Notes: generated by a model from the sequence alone, not told the origin. Shown: positions 38,427 to 48,911, counted from the first letter of the stretch. The stretch: 64,000 nt of DNA from Paramoeba atlantica (GCA_977017575.1 CDRNVI010000028.1:60447-124446); one strand, 5' to 3'. Program-made: numbers and translations.

Positions 38427-40880
38427 TTATTCTTTTTTGGAATATTTTTCTGCAAATTCTTCACAGCAACTCTCCGATTTATGTTGACATAAAATGTCGC
38501 GTAGATGGGAAAATTCGTTTTGTAATTTTTCGTACGAAAGGCTTTGCTTCTGAGCTTTCATCCAACGTTCCAGTTGGGTCCCAATGCTCTTGAGTTTTGC
38601 GCTGCGCTGATCGCTATCTTTCACAAATTCAGAGGTGTTCTCCAGGAGTGTACATTGTGGCTTCAACACTGTGGTTTTAAAAACTTTGTAGTTTTCTTGT
38701 AAAGGTTGGAGTGTTTTAGTTTTAAAAGAATCCCAACTTGATTCCATCTGGGAAGCGGATGGAAATTCTTGGAGTACGGTTTTCAGTGATTGCGTCCAAG
38801 ATTGAGTAGAACGAGAGGAATCGTTTGGTACGTCATTTGTACGGGTCGCGTCTTCCGTGCCGGGTGCATTGACATCGTTTGTACCTTCTCCTTCACTTGT
38901 CAAAGGTGTATTTTTCATATCCGTTTCGGCCTTTGTTGATAGGCTGTGGCCTTCCTTTCCCCGTTTCTCGCCCCTTTCCTCCTGCTCCTCAATTAATTTT
39001 TTACAGTCTTCCACAAACGTTTTCCACTTTGGTAGAAACCCAATCGCATCTTCGATTCGCTGAGAGAATGTTGCTTCCGTGCCTGTTTTTGGATCCTTCT
39101 CCTCCCCTGTAATCCCCACACACTGCATTAACGCGTCTTGGGTGTTAACAATTAACTTTACCCAAACTTCCTGACACTCACGCAGTACCGATCGAATCTC
39201 ATCGGACTCACAGATCCAGGAGACACCCAGACGATGGAGCGTGGCTAAATTCTCGGACATAATTTCTCCATTTCGGTTGAGTGCTTCCGCAAACTCACGT
39301 AGTTGGGTAAAATATTTCGCTTCACTCTTTTCTTCTAAGGAATTTATTCTTATTTCATTTTCATTTTGTTGTTTTTGTTGCTCTTGTAGAGTGGAAAGAT
39401 CCACACCCATTTGACGACACCATTGCAACACTCGTTTAGCCTCTGTAAGCAGTAACTCTGGAGTTGTGGTTGTAGGGTATGCAGGGGAGTCGGGAACAAC
39501 AAGATGGGTAGGGGAATCCGGAATGATCTGCTGGGGGGTTTCATCGGTTTTGATAGGATTGATCTCGTTCTCGGTAAGGTTTTTTTCTTTTAGAGTAGAA
39601 TTTTCGGAATTCGAGATGGGGGACATGGAGTCAGATGCTAAAGGTATGTCGGGTTTGGTTTCTTCGTTTTCTTGGCTAATTTTCACACTTTGTACGTTTA
39701 CGATCGTGTCCTTGACGGTATTTTCTGTTTCAGATTTTTCTTGTTCGAGCTTTTTACTGGATTCCACACTATTAACATGTTTTCCCTTCAATTCTACTTC
39801 AACTAACGAAATATCTGTTTTTTGCTCGTCTTCCAGAATTTCCATTCGAGATGGCCATCGTTGTTGTAGTAAACCTTTAACCTCTTCAATAGCCTCACCA
39901 GCTCCACACCATTTCGGTAACATATCCCCGTGGGCTTTGACGCGCTCGAATTCGTGAAAGAAAAACTGAATGCGATTTTTTGCTTTTGTTTCCGGAGATT
40001 TGCGGAACGGTGACAGAGGTTGTCGTATGCCTGTGAGATTGTACCCAGAAATCGAGTCCTCTTCTGGAGCTTTCTCAGGCAACGACGCAATGATTTCAGA
40101 AACGTTACCTCGTAGAAGTATGGGGTCATGAGAGGGAGGTGGGGGGTTATTCACTGGAAATTCACGCTCAATGGAACCTCGGAGAGTCGCCACTCGGTCA
40201 TAGAAATGCGAAATTTCAGGGGCTGCAGGGCAAACGAACGTGGGGGTGGATAGCTCGGGAACCTCTCCGCTCTTAGAGAGTAAAGTATCCAATAAGATTT
40301 GGGATTCTGCGACGTTGGTCGTCCTATCTCCGGGATTTGCATCGTGCAAGTCTGTGGTGTCTACCTCAGCTATATCCGTCTTTGTATTCGAAATTGTAGT
40401 TTCTTTTGGACTTTGATGTTCGCCAGCTGGTAAGTTTTGCTCCCTTTCCACGACTACAACATCACGATCGACTTTATCTTCACTTTCCTCTCCCTCCTGC
40501 TCGCCCTGCACCTGACTAGCATCCTCTTGTTCCTCCAAGCTCCTCTCTTTTTCTCCAATCTCTTCCTCTCGAAGAACCCCTTCTTTTTCTTCTTTTTCCT
40601 TTTCCATCTTTTTCAGCTCTGTCTCGACTTCTGCCACCACAGTCTCAAACTCTTCTGTGACATTCTCAAATCCTTGAGCAAAGGCCTCGTGCGCCTGTTC
40701 CAGCGAGGGGGGAACGAAATACGGACTGTTGTTGTCTTCCTTTTCAAACGGGTGGGCTTCGAGATGGGAAAGCGTTTCCTCGGTGTCCTGGACGCGGAGA
40801 TGGTGCGCCGTGAGGAGGGCATCCAGGGAGGCATAGGCATGGTGAAGACGAGAAGCAAGACGCTCGGAGGAAACCGCCAT
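38427..40880 (-). CDS. Acidic coiled-coil protein, 817 aa
   Basis: Unrecognised. Begins MAVSSERLASRLHHAYASLD, a short helical domain. Residues about 80-125 form a strongly charged coiled coil (EEFETVVAEVETELKKMEKE). Long acidic, serine/threonine-rich disorder follows. Helical stretches reappear around 505-600 (LLLTEAKRVLQWCRQMGVDL, FAEALNRNGEIMSENLATLH) and in the C-terminal 120 residues, where a chain of helices (WTQSLKTVLQEFPSASQMES) ends in HKSESCCEEFAEKYSKKE. There is no signal or membrane segment. A cytoskeletal or kinetochore scaffold would fit the architecture, but this is inference. The frame is intact over 2.4 kb. Confidence 0.7.
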   Translation of the reverse strand: MAVSSERLASRLHHAYASLDALLTAHHLRVQDTEETLSHLEAHPFEKEDNNSPYFVPPSLEQAHEAFAQGFENVTEEFETVVAEVETELKKMEKEKEEKEGVLREEEIGEKERSLEEQEDASQVQGEQEGEESEDKVDRDVVVVEREQNLPAGEHQSPKETTISNTKTDIAEVDTTDLHDANPGDRTTNVAESQILLDTLLSKSGEVPELSTPTFVCPAAPEISHFYDRVATLRGSIEREFPVNNPPPPSHDPILLRGNVSEIIASLPEKAPEEDSISGYNLTGIRQPLSPFRKSPETKAKNRIQFFFHEFERVKAHGDMLPKWCGAGEAIEEVKGLLQQRWPSRMEILEDEQKTDISLVEVELKGKHVNSVESSKKLEQEKSETENTVKDTIVNVQSVKISQENEETKPDIPLASDSMSPISNSENSTLKEKNLTENEINPIKTDETPQQIIPDSPTHLVVPDSPAYPTTTTPELLLTEAKRVLQWCRQMGVDLSTLQEQQKQQNENEIRINSLEEKSEAKYFTQLREFAEALNRNGEIMSENLATLHRLGVSWICESDEIRSVLRECQEVWVKLIVNTQDALMQCVGITGEEKDPKTGTEATFSQRIEDAIGFLPKWKTFVEDCKKLIEEQEERGEKRGKEGHSLSTKAETDMKNTPLTSEGEGTNDVNAPGTEDATRTNDVPNDSSRSTQSWTQSLKTVLQEFPSASQMESSWDSFKTKTLQPLQENYKVFKTTVLKPQCTLLENTSEFVKDSDQRSAKLKSIGTQLERWMKAQKQSLSYEKLQNEFSHLRDILCQHKSESCCEEFAEKYSKKE

Positions 40881-41005
40881 GAAAAACAGGGAGAAAAGGG
40901 AAGGGGAAAAAACTATTATTCTTTGTTTTTTACTTCTTAATTACTCAAGCGGGGATGTGCGCCAATAAAGCTAGGCTCTACACTGTATACAAAAACAAAA
41001 AAGTA

Positions 41006-41961
41006 CTGTTACCCCCTCTCTTTATACTTCCGCAGGTTTCAGTGCTTTTGGAAGTATAAAGGGAGGGCTTGAATTTTCGAAAAATACGCGAAAGAAATGT
41101 TTTTGAAAAGGGGGAAAAAGAAATTAGCCAAAAGCCAATCCTCTAATCTCCAAACATGCGGGCACAATCTTTGTTTTCGTGTGCGTCTTGTAGACAATCA
41201 ACGTACCGTGTACACTAGTGACTTCCGTACCTTGTTGTTTCTGTACCTTGTTGACTTTTTCCAGGTAAAAAAATTTTGATGCCTCAGTCGGCGCAGGAAT
41301 CGCCTTGCAGAAAATGTCCGCGCAGTCACTTTCCTGTAGCACTCGCATAGAATCCTATGAATCGCCTGCAAAGGTCAGTACTAAAAACTCAACTTTGCGA
41401 GAATTTATTATTATCGCGAGAGTAGCATCCTGTTTTTATCGTCAATGGTACGCGGCGTCGTAAGGACTCGCCGACTTCGGCACTAAGAACTTCGCATGTA
41501 AAATTTGGGCGAGAAGCCATGGAGCGGCTTGTGGGGGGGTATGGGAAGACGACACGACCACGGAGTATCCATTCCCGCATAAAGATCTTGAATATTTTCG
41601 TGTAAGCATTGTTGCGGTGTTCTCCAGGAAGAGAACGTAGGAAACATGATACAGAGTCTAGAAGGCGGACGGCCGCTGCCTCTAGTGTCTGATAGTCTCA
41701 CTCCCTAGATGGGGGAAGGGCACAGTATGCAGTAAAAGATACTGCAAAGGAAAAGCGTAAGTGGTTACATTCCATGGTCGCACGAGCCCACGATAAAATT
41801 ACTACTACTATGAATGTACAGGACCAAATTAAAGAACATTAATTAAAAAAGAAAATCAAGTAAACGAATTACCGTTATATCATTACAATTACCGTTACGT
41901 TTCATCACAAAAGAGGATAAGTAGCGTACTAGGATATCTAACGGGGGGGGGGGGGTAACGG
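41006..41961. mobile_element. Candidate TIR element with TA ends
   Basis: The left end CTGTTACCCCC and right end GGGGGTAACG are inverse with one mismatch, with TA outside each (41004-41005, 41962-41963). Just inside the left end is a hairpin with arms CTTTATACTTCC/GGAAGTATAAAG (about 41017-41067). Broken minus-strand frames inside (41124-41348, 41389-41701; for example ASKFFYLEKVNKVQKQQGTE) are not recognised. The right side has several ttaccgtta-like motifs (41869-41900). Confidence 0.4.
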
Positions 41962-42040
41962 TATGTCAATTACTTGATATTAAACGGGAGGGGGTATTAC
42001 CTTGCTTTCCCTAGAACTGATCAAGCCCACGAAAAAAGCA

Positions 42041-42664
42041 TCAAAGTATTTGCTCTGTCAGCCATGAGTTCGGTATATCCCACCATACACCTTTAGGAAC
42101 AGCTTTTTTAGACAAAGATCCATGTAGTCTGGGATTATCTTTTATACTAAAGCTCGAACCCAACTGTGCAAGGGGCGAATGTTGAAGACATAAAAAATCC
42201 ACAAAACCACTGAAGTCGCAATCTGACAATGCTAAAACTCGAATGTTAGGAGGAAGATGCTCGAAATGTAGTTCTCCACTAAAAGCGTTGGAATCCACCC
42301 ACAAATGAACCAAGCCTAGAGGTAATGCGGAAAAATCGACAGTACCGCTGAGCAGGTTGTTAAATATATTCAAAGATCTCACAGACCGCGGTAAATGTTG
42401 CCAATGTAATGCTCCTCGCAATCCTTGACTACACCAGCTAATACGGATAACTTCATCTTGCTTATTGCAATTCACGCCATCCCACTCACATACAGGTGTG
42501 GCAGTACTCCAGGACGCATGTGGATTTTCAACATCGCTAATGAACTTCGCGAGTTCGTATTCCTGGGGGAGAAATGTGCCCCTTACCTTTGCTGCACGTG
42601 AAACTGAAGTCGCAGAATTATCCACACTACTGCAAAGTAGGTGCAAAGAAAACATTTCAATCAT
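42041..42664 (-). CDS. LRR protein, 207 aa
   Basis: An LRR family member of the 'FLPQEYELAKF' subgroup. MIEMFSLHLLCSSVDNSATS starts with a short hydrophobic leader. KVRGTFLPQEYELAKFISDV and the cap CEWDGVNC follow, then about five repeats (LPLGLVHLWVDSNAFSGELH). The tail PRLHGSLSKKAVPKGVWWDI, PNSWLTEQIL differs from the other subgroup. It is a close paralogue of the interrupted locus at 45310-46541, which shows that the frame here is complete. Confidence 0.85.
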   Translation of the reverse strand: MIEMFSLHLLCSSVDNSATSVSRAAKVRGTFLPQEYELAKFISDVENPHASWSTATPVCEWDGVNCNKQDEVIRISWCSQGLRGALHWQHLPRSVRSLNIFNNLLSGTVDFSALPLGLVHLWVDSNAFSGELHFEHLPPNIRVLALSDCDFSGFVDFLCLQHSPLAQLGSSFSIKDNPRLHGSLSKKAVPKGVWWDIPNSWLTEQIL

Positions 42665-42900
42665 AGTTTTGAGAATATCAAATTTTGGAATTCTTCATGT
42701 CTTGTTATCGTTCGAGATAACATTCGAGAACTGTGACATTGTACGTCAATCTTCACTTTGGATGTACTGCAGAAGTGTACGGTTTTGTCTGCCACCATTT
42801 GCCACCGTCTGCCACTATTTTGCAAAATTTATGCTTTTGTTTATGAGTCTAAATCAGTTGCTTTACAAATTTCCTCAATCATACTTCAATGAATAATAAT

Positions 42901-43021
42901 TTTTTTTCAGTTTTGGACCACCGGAGACCCTTTTTATTAGGCTCTTCGTTAAACGCAGCGGTAGTTTTCAACGCGAAGCGCGCAGCATGAGTGACTTCTA
43001 AGTTGAAAACAACCACCGCGT
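42901..43021 (-). repeat. Foldback repeat, internally deleted copy
   Basis: Retains the segment tcagttttggaccaccggag of the family body joined directly to the terminal hairpin (TAGGCTCTTCGTTAAACGCA ... CAACCACCGCG). The outer arm of the hairpin is incomplete. Confidence 0.65.
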
Positions 43022-43250
43022 TTTCTTAATTCTTTAATGTACTTACAAGTAATTATATGATAACTGGAAATATAAAACTAGCAAGGGAGCGCACATATTG
43101 CATATAATCTTGAAGTGAATAAAATCCCAACTGTGCTTTTCTTAATTCTCTGATGTCATGCGAATGGTGAATAAAAAGGAAAACTGGTGTATACAAGATC
43201 TAATGCTGCAATATGCAATATAATGGTGCATTATGCAATATTTTCTTTTT

Positions 43251-44122
43251 TAGGCTCTTCGTTAAACGCGGTGGTTGTTTTCAACTCAGAAGCCACTCAT
43301 GCTGCGCGCTTCGCGTTGAAAACTACCGACGCGTTTAACGAAGAGCCTAAAAAAGAAAATTTAGCCTGGAAAACGGAAAGATTATAGCCAAAAATAGCCG
43401 AATTTCGGGTAAAAATGGGGTCATTTTCGCGTATTTTTGCTCTCAGAGAACTAAATCCGACATTTGTGCGTGGGAAATCACTCGTAGGCATGAATGGAAG
43501 CCTACCGAAAGTATTGGGTAGAGAATGCGACTCCAACCATACCATTCTTTCGACACAAAAATGCCCCTTTAGGTCCGAAAAATACTTTTTCACCGTTTTT
43601 AGTCAAAAATGGGTCATTTTTGGCGCACCACGGTTCGAAGAAGGGATACCTTGCGAAAACAAATGCGGAGAAAGCTAGTGTAGGTCCCAAACTATCAAAA
43701 TACAATAGGGGAAACGATTTTGGAAAAATATTTTTTTGCCATTTTTTTCGCCAAGTTGAATTTTTTTACAAATTTTTTTTTCCCGAAAAAATCCGAACTT
43801 GGCGGACCCGTCCTGCGGATACGCGGGGGGGTCACCCCCGGGTAGGGGGGTGGAAAATGCGCGCCAAGACCCCGGCTACCCTTTCTGCGGTTTTTTTTCG
43901 AAAACTAATTTTTTCGAAAAAATTTGCTCGACCATGATCCCCCCCCTGGACCCCCTCCATGGACCCCCCATTTTTTTCAATTTTTTCAGTTTTGGCCCAC
44001 CGGAGCCCCCTTTTATATTTTTTTCTTCTATTATATTACTGTGTTCCTCTTTATATTTTCACTGTTTTTGTTCACTTTTTTTTCAATAATCGAGGGTAGA
44101 GCGGTAGTTTTACAACCACCGC
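43251..44122 (-). repeat. Foldback repeat, copy 4 (inverted, full length)
   Basis: Terminal hairpin 43251-43349 (TAGGCTCTTCGTTAAACGCG ... CGAAGAGCCTA), body with ccccctggaccccctccatg, and the small hairpin end at 44098-44122. Orientation is opposite to copies 1 and 2. The length (872 bp) matches the full copies, so both ends are present. Confidence 0.8.
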
Positions 44123-44178
44123 AATATTTCCTAAAGCAATACTATTTAAGAAGTCTTTAAGAACATTTTTTTGGCACA

Positions 44179-45148
44179 ATGCCCGAGCCCGCCACTAAGA
44201 AAATGTGCCCGAGATGTAAAGAATTTAAGGTTTTGCGCAACGTCCCACTTGTTGCACCAAAGCGTTGTCTTGTTTGTGCGTGTCGCATAGACGGCAGCGA
44301 CACAGAACCTTGCGTATCCTGTAAGCAAGTAGTTGTACCTCTTGGCGCACAGTACTGCCCACTGTGCTTGACTCCACAAGAAGTTGAAGGACTTTCAACC
44401 TCTGTAGTGGATCAAATTAGGTGCGAAGGCATGGACGAGGAGATGGTCATGCATACTTGCATTGCACGCAGTGTATGTTGCACAGAGTGTATGTTGGAGT
44501 TCCCTTCAACGGTGCCACGCTTAAGCGCGGGCATATTGGGAATATGCTCATTTTAATGAAAAAGCGATTTATTGTTTAGAAGGAAAAAGTGCACGTCCGT
44601 GCTGCAGAAGCAGTTGTCCGGTACTTAGATCGTGCGATCAGCAAGCCGCAGATGCGCGGGGCAAAAAACAATTTTGCCAACATGTGGGCGTCTTGCAAAG
44701 CAGATGCATCATGGGAAAGAAAATAATGTGTGAGCGTGTTGTGGTGGCTTCAAAGGAGTTACTACGCGCTACAGTCCGGTCAAAGGAGAGTATTCGCCAG
44801 CTTCTATTTTCTTCAAATGGGGGAGTTACTTCACCATATCGGAGTATCTTGCAATGAAATTTCGGACGGGATGGGGAGAGCAAACTTGTGCGAACAATAT
44901 CATACATTTTTTCCCGCACGTACCACGACATGAAGAACACGTGGCTAGATTTGGATAATGACATATTATTTCACGAAGACAATAACGCCATCCCATTTTG
45001 GAATGAGGACGTCAAGGTGATATTCGACACAGTGCCATTATACATGGATAACCTACCCCACTGCTATCAACCCAAATACTCAACGCACGTTGCTAAAGCT
45101 TTCGTTGCGTGCATATTCAGTAGGTATGTATGTTTTGTAGGCGACTAG
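44179..45148 (+). pseudogene. Unknown Cys-rich protein gene, frame-shifted
   Basis: Starts MPEPATKKMCPRCKEFKVLR. Paired cysteines follow (CPRC, CLVC, CVSC, CPLC, CCTEC), as in zinc-binding treble-clef or RING-like modules. A second frame continues from about 44535 (EYAHFNEKAIYCLEGKSARP ... GKKIMCERVVVASKELLRAT), and a third near 44888-45148 (MKNTWLDLDNDILFHEDNNA). So one ancestral gene of about 300 codons appears to have at least two frameshifts. It runs against the host-gene direction and begins just after a foldback repeat, so it is probably a mobile-element gene. No family recognised. Confidence 0.45.
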
Positions 45149-45309
45149 TATTTTAGTCTTTTTTTCGGTTTTTTCCAATATTTAGTTATTGTGCCTAGAA
45201 CCACGTATTGTGCCTAAAGCCAGTTATTGGTGAGACAAAATCATATTAGCCGAAAGCATACAGATGAAAAAATATTTCACACGAATCAGTCCGCGAAAAA
45301 ATCATCAAC

Positions 45310-46541
45310 CTATTTGGTCCGTGAGCCATGAGTTCGGTATATCCCACCATGCACATTTCGGAACAGCTTTTTTAGACAAAGATCCCTGTAGTCTGGGATT
45401 CCCTTTTAGCTGAAGGTATGAACCCAACTGTGCAAGGGACGAATGTTGAAGATAAGAAAAATTCGCAAAACCGCTGAAGTCACAACTTGATATATGATAT
45501 CATACGCTCGTGGCGCAGAGATACGTCTCTCTGTGTGACGGCCGATACCATCGGCGCATGACCCGCATACGACGGATGTCACACAGAGAGTGGAGTGCGA
45601 GGTAGGAGACGAGTCGCCCATCGGTCATGCTACAGCACGTATAGCCATGGTTCATGCTGCAACACGGTCAAGCCGTGGGTTCATGCTGTCAGATGGTCTA
45701 TCGTGGATCATGATGCATCATGGGGAGGTCCGTTACCGCCGCACTCGCTACAGCATGTAGGGAGAGAGGGGTGCAAGTTCGCATCCCCTATACACGCATA
45801 CAACGTGTCCTCCCGCTGTAGCACGCCCAGTGGTCCTCAAGGGAGGCCACCATGGCGCATAGCTCCCGGGAGAAGAAAGCACGAGAAGGAGAGAGCCGGG
45901 GAGGGAAGAAAGCTCACTCGAAGAGAGCGAGCCGGGGAGGGGTGAAGAGTGCGAAGTGCGTCCCCTACTTCCGCGACAAAGAGGGACAGTTCCAGCTAGC
46001 CGTCAGCCGGAAACGGGCATTTAAAAGTAAGAATATGCCCGTTTCCGGGAAAAGAAAGGAAGGGCTAGCAAAATGTACAACAAGGTACAGAAACTGTATC
46101 TTTATTATTTAAAACTCTAATATCAGGAGGAAGATGTTCGAAATGTAGTTCTCCACTAAAAGCATTGGAATGCACCCACAAATTTCGCAAGCCTCGAGGC
46201 AATGCGGAAAAGTCGACACTACCGCTGAGATGGTTGTAGGAGATATCTAGAAATGTGACAGACCGCGGTAAATGTTGCCAATGTAGTATTCCACGTAGCT
46301 CTCGATAAGCCCAACTGATATCTATAATTTCGCCTTGTTTATCGCATTTCGCGCCATCCCACTCACATACAGGTGTGGCAGTACTCCAGGACTCACGTGG
46401 ATTTCCAACATCACTAATGAACTTTGCGAGCTCGTGTTCCTGGGGGAGAAACGTGCCCCTTACCTTTGCTGCACGTGAAACTGAAGTCGCAGAATTATCC
46501 ACACTATTGCAAAGTAGGTGCAAAGAAAACATGTGAATCAT
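45310..46541 (-). pseudogene. LRR gene interrupted by a ~0.6-kb insert
   Basis: A close paralogue of the LRR gene at 42041-42664. The 5' part (46110-46541) keeps KVRGTFLPQEHELAKFISDV, the cap CEWDGAKC and repeats up to LPPDIRVL. The 3' part (about 45310-45491) resumes with CDFSGFANF and runs to the shared tail WWDIPNSWLT. Between them lies an unrelated structured sequence at about 45492-46109. Translation from the intact start therefore ends soon after the junction (LNNKDTVSVPCCTFC). This is insertional inactivation of a host-family gene. Confidence 0.85.
45492..46109 (-). mobile_element. Structured insert beginning with a spliced-leader sequence
   Basis: Read on the minus strand, the insert starts AATAATAAAGATACAGTTTC and continues TGTACCTTGTTG. 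The 16-mer GATACAGTTTCTGTAC is the conserved core of kinetoplastid spliced leaders and, as in them, seven nucleotides follow, ending in TTG. Then comes a 14-bp perfect hairpin (arms 46035-46048 and 46007-46020). A purine-rich central part follows, and near the far end a 13-bp stem (45527-45539 with 45578-45590) enclosing a 6-bp hairpin. No poly(A) and no clear target duplication is seen. The simplest reading is a retroposed copy of a trans-spliced or SL-derived RNA. Confidence 0.6.
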
Positions 46542-47137
46542 AGTTTCAGATCAAATAAATTTATAGCACAAAGAGAAGTTCAAGTTTTGGAATTCATCAT
46601 GTCTTGGTATGATTCTAGATCAAGTGTGAATCGTGTGTCAACAAGCACTTTGCCACTAAGCTTTTTCTACGTTTTTTATAAGCTACATACATACAGTAAT
46701 TACGGTTAGATCAAGCAAAATGCTAAAAGATAAGTCTGCATGTATCCATTTCCCTGCCCCAGGAACGAGGCATATAAGCGGGATTCGGACTCTCTCGATT
46801 TTTTAGGGCCAATTTTTAGCCGCACGAGCGATACAGGATGTAAATAAGCTAAAGCTTCTTTCATACTGTTTGATCACGTAGCAGCTTCGAGTCCTTCCCA
46901 CTGCGTTTCCACCCATTAATTATCCAAAGCAACCAATAAGAATGTCATGCATCGACAAACCTACCCGCTGCCTACCAGCCAATCCCACATAATTTTTTCC
47001 TTCTCACCCCCGTACAACAAACGCTCGGTTTCTTTTTGTGCTTTTACTTGTGCTTCACCAGTACTACCCTACACCGCAGCGCACATTTCCTTGCCTTACA
47101 TCCACAAGTTTCTACATTTCTCCCTCTGCTACCTCAA
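46542..47137. other. Intergenic
   Basis: AT-rich upstream region of the interrupted LRR gene. No gene or repeat recognised apart from the approach to the Harbinger-like end at 47141. Confidence 0.4.
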
Positions 47138-47421
47138 TAAGAGGGCTGAAACTGAGTAAAGCAAATTCAGGCAAATTCGGGCAAATTTTGTGTCGCCCTA
47201 TTGGGTACTGGTGAGGAATACACTTGGAAAATTTTAGGCGGGGAAAATCTCTCTTACTGGAGGGGGTGGGTATGCTTTTTTGGCCAGTTTCCTCTTTTCT
47301 CCCAATTTTTTTGACCATTTTTTCCATTTTTTCTTCTGAAAACGTGTTAAAACGCTTCTTTGGGTTACCCCCGAGCCCCCCAACATGCAGACACCCACCC
47401 CCTACCCCCTATACGCCTCCC

Positions 47422-48258
47422 CTATACGCCTCGAGACTTCCACTCGAGAACTCGGGGATCGCTTTTACTCAGCTCTTCAATAGAGTCCCTGTAATATTGG
47501 GGGCGATCCACCTGCCAGCGCACACACTCAGCGTTCCACAGGAGACCAAAGAAGGAACGTATTACTTCTTTTTTATGACGATTATGTTGAAATATTTGAT
47601 GTTGCTTCAATTGGGCAATAAAGCGTTCCACCCTGTTTCTAATTCGTCGAAATTCCATGTCAAAATGCTCGTCCACCCCACTTCCGATTTCTTGACAAAA
47701 GCAATGACGAACATTCCTGTACGCCTTGTCTGCCATAACGAGCTCGTCAATCCGATGCTCTAGACCAGGAATCCCGAGGCATGCGAAGCATTCACTGTCG
47801 TGCACACGTCCTTCGAAAGGCCCGCTCCAAGCCAGAGGGCATCCGTCCATCATGACGAGAACCTGGAGCGTCCAGTACTTGCAAGCATGCTTCCCATTAT
47901 ACAGCTCACTGGGTCCCCTACTATAGACAGGAAGTCCATCAAAAATACACGTGCACAAAACGAATTGCGACTCTCGCACGGTACAGCGTCTCTCCACAGC
48001 CGCCTGGTTTCCAGCACGATTTGATGCCTGAAGCGATGGAACGACGTAAGTTCTCCACACCCATGTAGGCGAAAACTTATCGGGAAGGTAGGGTGCGAGC
48101 ACGACAGAAGCTTGTGCGTGGGTCAGATTAAGGTGCGCTACGGTCAGTGCACAAAAAAGAAGAAGAAACTCACAATGAAGATGTTCAGAAAGTCGTTGTA
48201 CTACTTCGTAGGTACATCCGGTGAGAGGGAGGCATGCCTCAGGCAGTGATGGTATCAT
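47422..48258 (-). CDS. Harbinger-like DDE_4 transposase, 278 aa
   Basis: Cuts and rejoins the element's DNA ends. The catalytic pattern is complete: first Asp in CIFDGLPVY, the YNGKHACKYWTLQVLVMMDG strand, GRVHDSECF, second Asp in VMADKAYRN, and Glu in RNRVERFIAQLKQ. The N-terminal helices (LTGCTYEVVQRLSEHLHCEF, LNLTHAQASVVLAPYLPDKF) match copy 1. The frame has no stop or shift, so unlike copy 1 this gene could still be functional, although its companion gene is deleted. The start MIPSLPEACLPLTG corresponds to MSNPMLPWTLVCHAFTG of copy 1. Confidence 0.88.
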   Translation of the reverse strand: MIPSLPEACLPLTGCTYEVVQRLSEHLHCEFLLLFCALTVAHLNLTHAQASVVLAPYLPDKFSPTWVWRTYVVPSLQASNRAGNQAAVERRCTVRESQFVLCTCIFDGLPVYSRGPSELYNGKHACKYWTLQVLVMMDGCPLAWSGPFEGRVHDSECFACLGIPGLEHRIDELVMADKAYRNVRHCFCQEIGSGVDEHFDMEFRRIRNRVERFIAQLKQHQIFQHNRHKKEVIRSFFGLLWNAECVRWQVDRPQYYRDSIEELSKSDPRVLEWKSRGV

Positions 48259-48444
48259 GACGCGTAAAGTAATGATTGCACAAAATTAATATTCTTTTTT
48301 CTATTTTTTTATCCCCCAACCACTACCCCAGCTAGCGTACAACGCGTTTTACAAGACGCTTTATAAGGCTTCCTTTTCACTTTTTATAAAACATAAGAAC
48401 TTTATAAACTTTCTCATTAAGATCTACATTAGAGGCCAGCTAAA

Positions 48445-48743
48445 TCATATGGCTTTCGCTTCTTGGAAACTGCTTCAGTTTCGACACAGTTCGTCTGCTT
48501 TACAGACGAATTCAAATTTTAAATTTCAAGACATAGCACCTTTTTGCGCAGGATCGAAATTTCATTACGCATTTCTTCTATTTCAACTCGCAACTTTTGT
48601 TACCTTTTTAATGGCATGCCGAACGTTTCTTGAATAGAGTACGCCACCCACTTTCTCAAGGTCAAGTACCTCTCAGAATCAGGAGAATCAGGACCGTCAT
48701 CCACGTATTCATCGTTGCTCGGAGGAAGGTCGTAGTCGAACAT
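48445..48743 (-). pseudogene. Companion-protein gene remnant of copy 2
   Basis: From the ATG at 48743 the protein begins MFDYDLPPSNDEYVDDGPDS, then LTLRKWVAYSIQETFGMPLK, matching the start of the 334-residue protein at 17410. After about 46 codons the similarity jumps to its C-terminal coiled coil in another frame (LRVEIEEMRNEISILRKKVL, about 48505-48595). Some 200 middle codons are missing, so this is an internal deletion. Confidence 0.75.
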
Positions 48744-48834
48744 ACACCTTAAGAAAACAGAAAACACAGACAACAAAGAAGCTAATGTCAGAGAAGTCAA
48801 TTATTATACAGGTGAGGGGCTGCGGGTGTGCATC

Positions 48835-48911
48835 ACCGAACCCGCACCGAACCCGCACCGAACCCGCACCGAACCCGCACCGAACCCGCACCGAACCCGC
48901 ACCGAACCCGC
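48835..48911. repeat. 11-bp tandem repeat, seven units
   Basis: Seven perfect units of ACCGAACCCGC next to the left end of copy 3. Two or three related units stand at the right end. They are probably transposase or companion-protein binding sites. Confidence 0.85.

Noticed and set aside
45770-45795. B-box-like gttcgcatccc, possible tRNA or tRNA-derived SINE
   Set aside because: No matching T-stem, anticodon arm or A-box; only a local hairpin.
46007-46068. Hairpin followed by CTAG as a Helitron 3' end
   Set aside because: The insert's boundary, fixed by the LRR paralogue, lies beyond CTAG, and there is no TC start or A/T insertion site.
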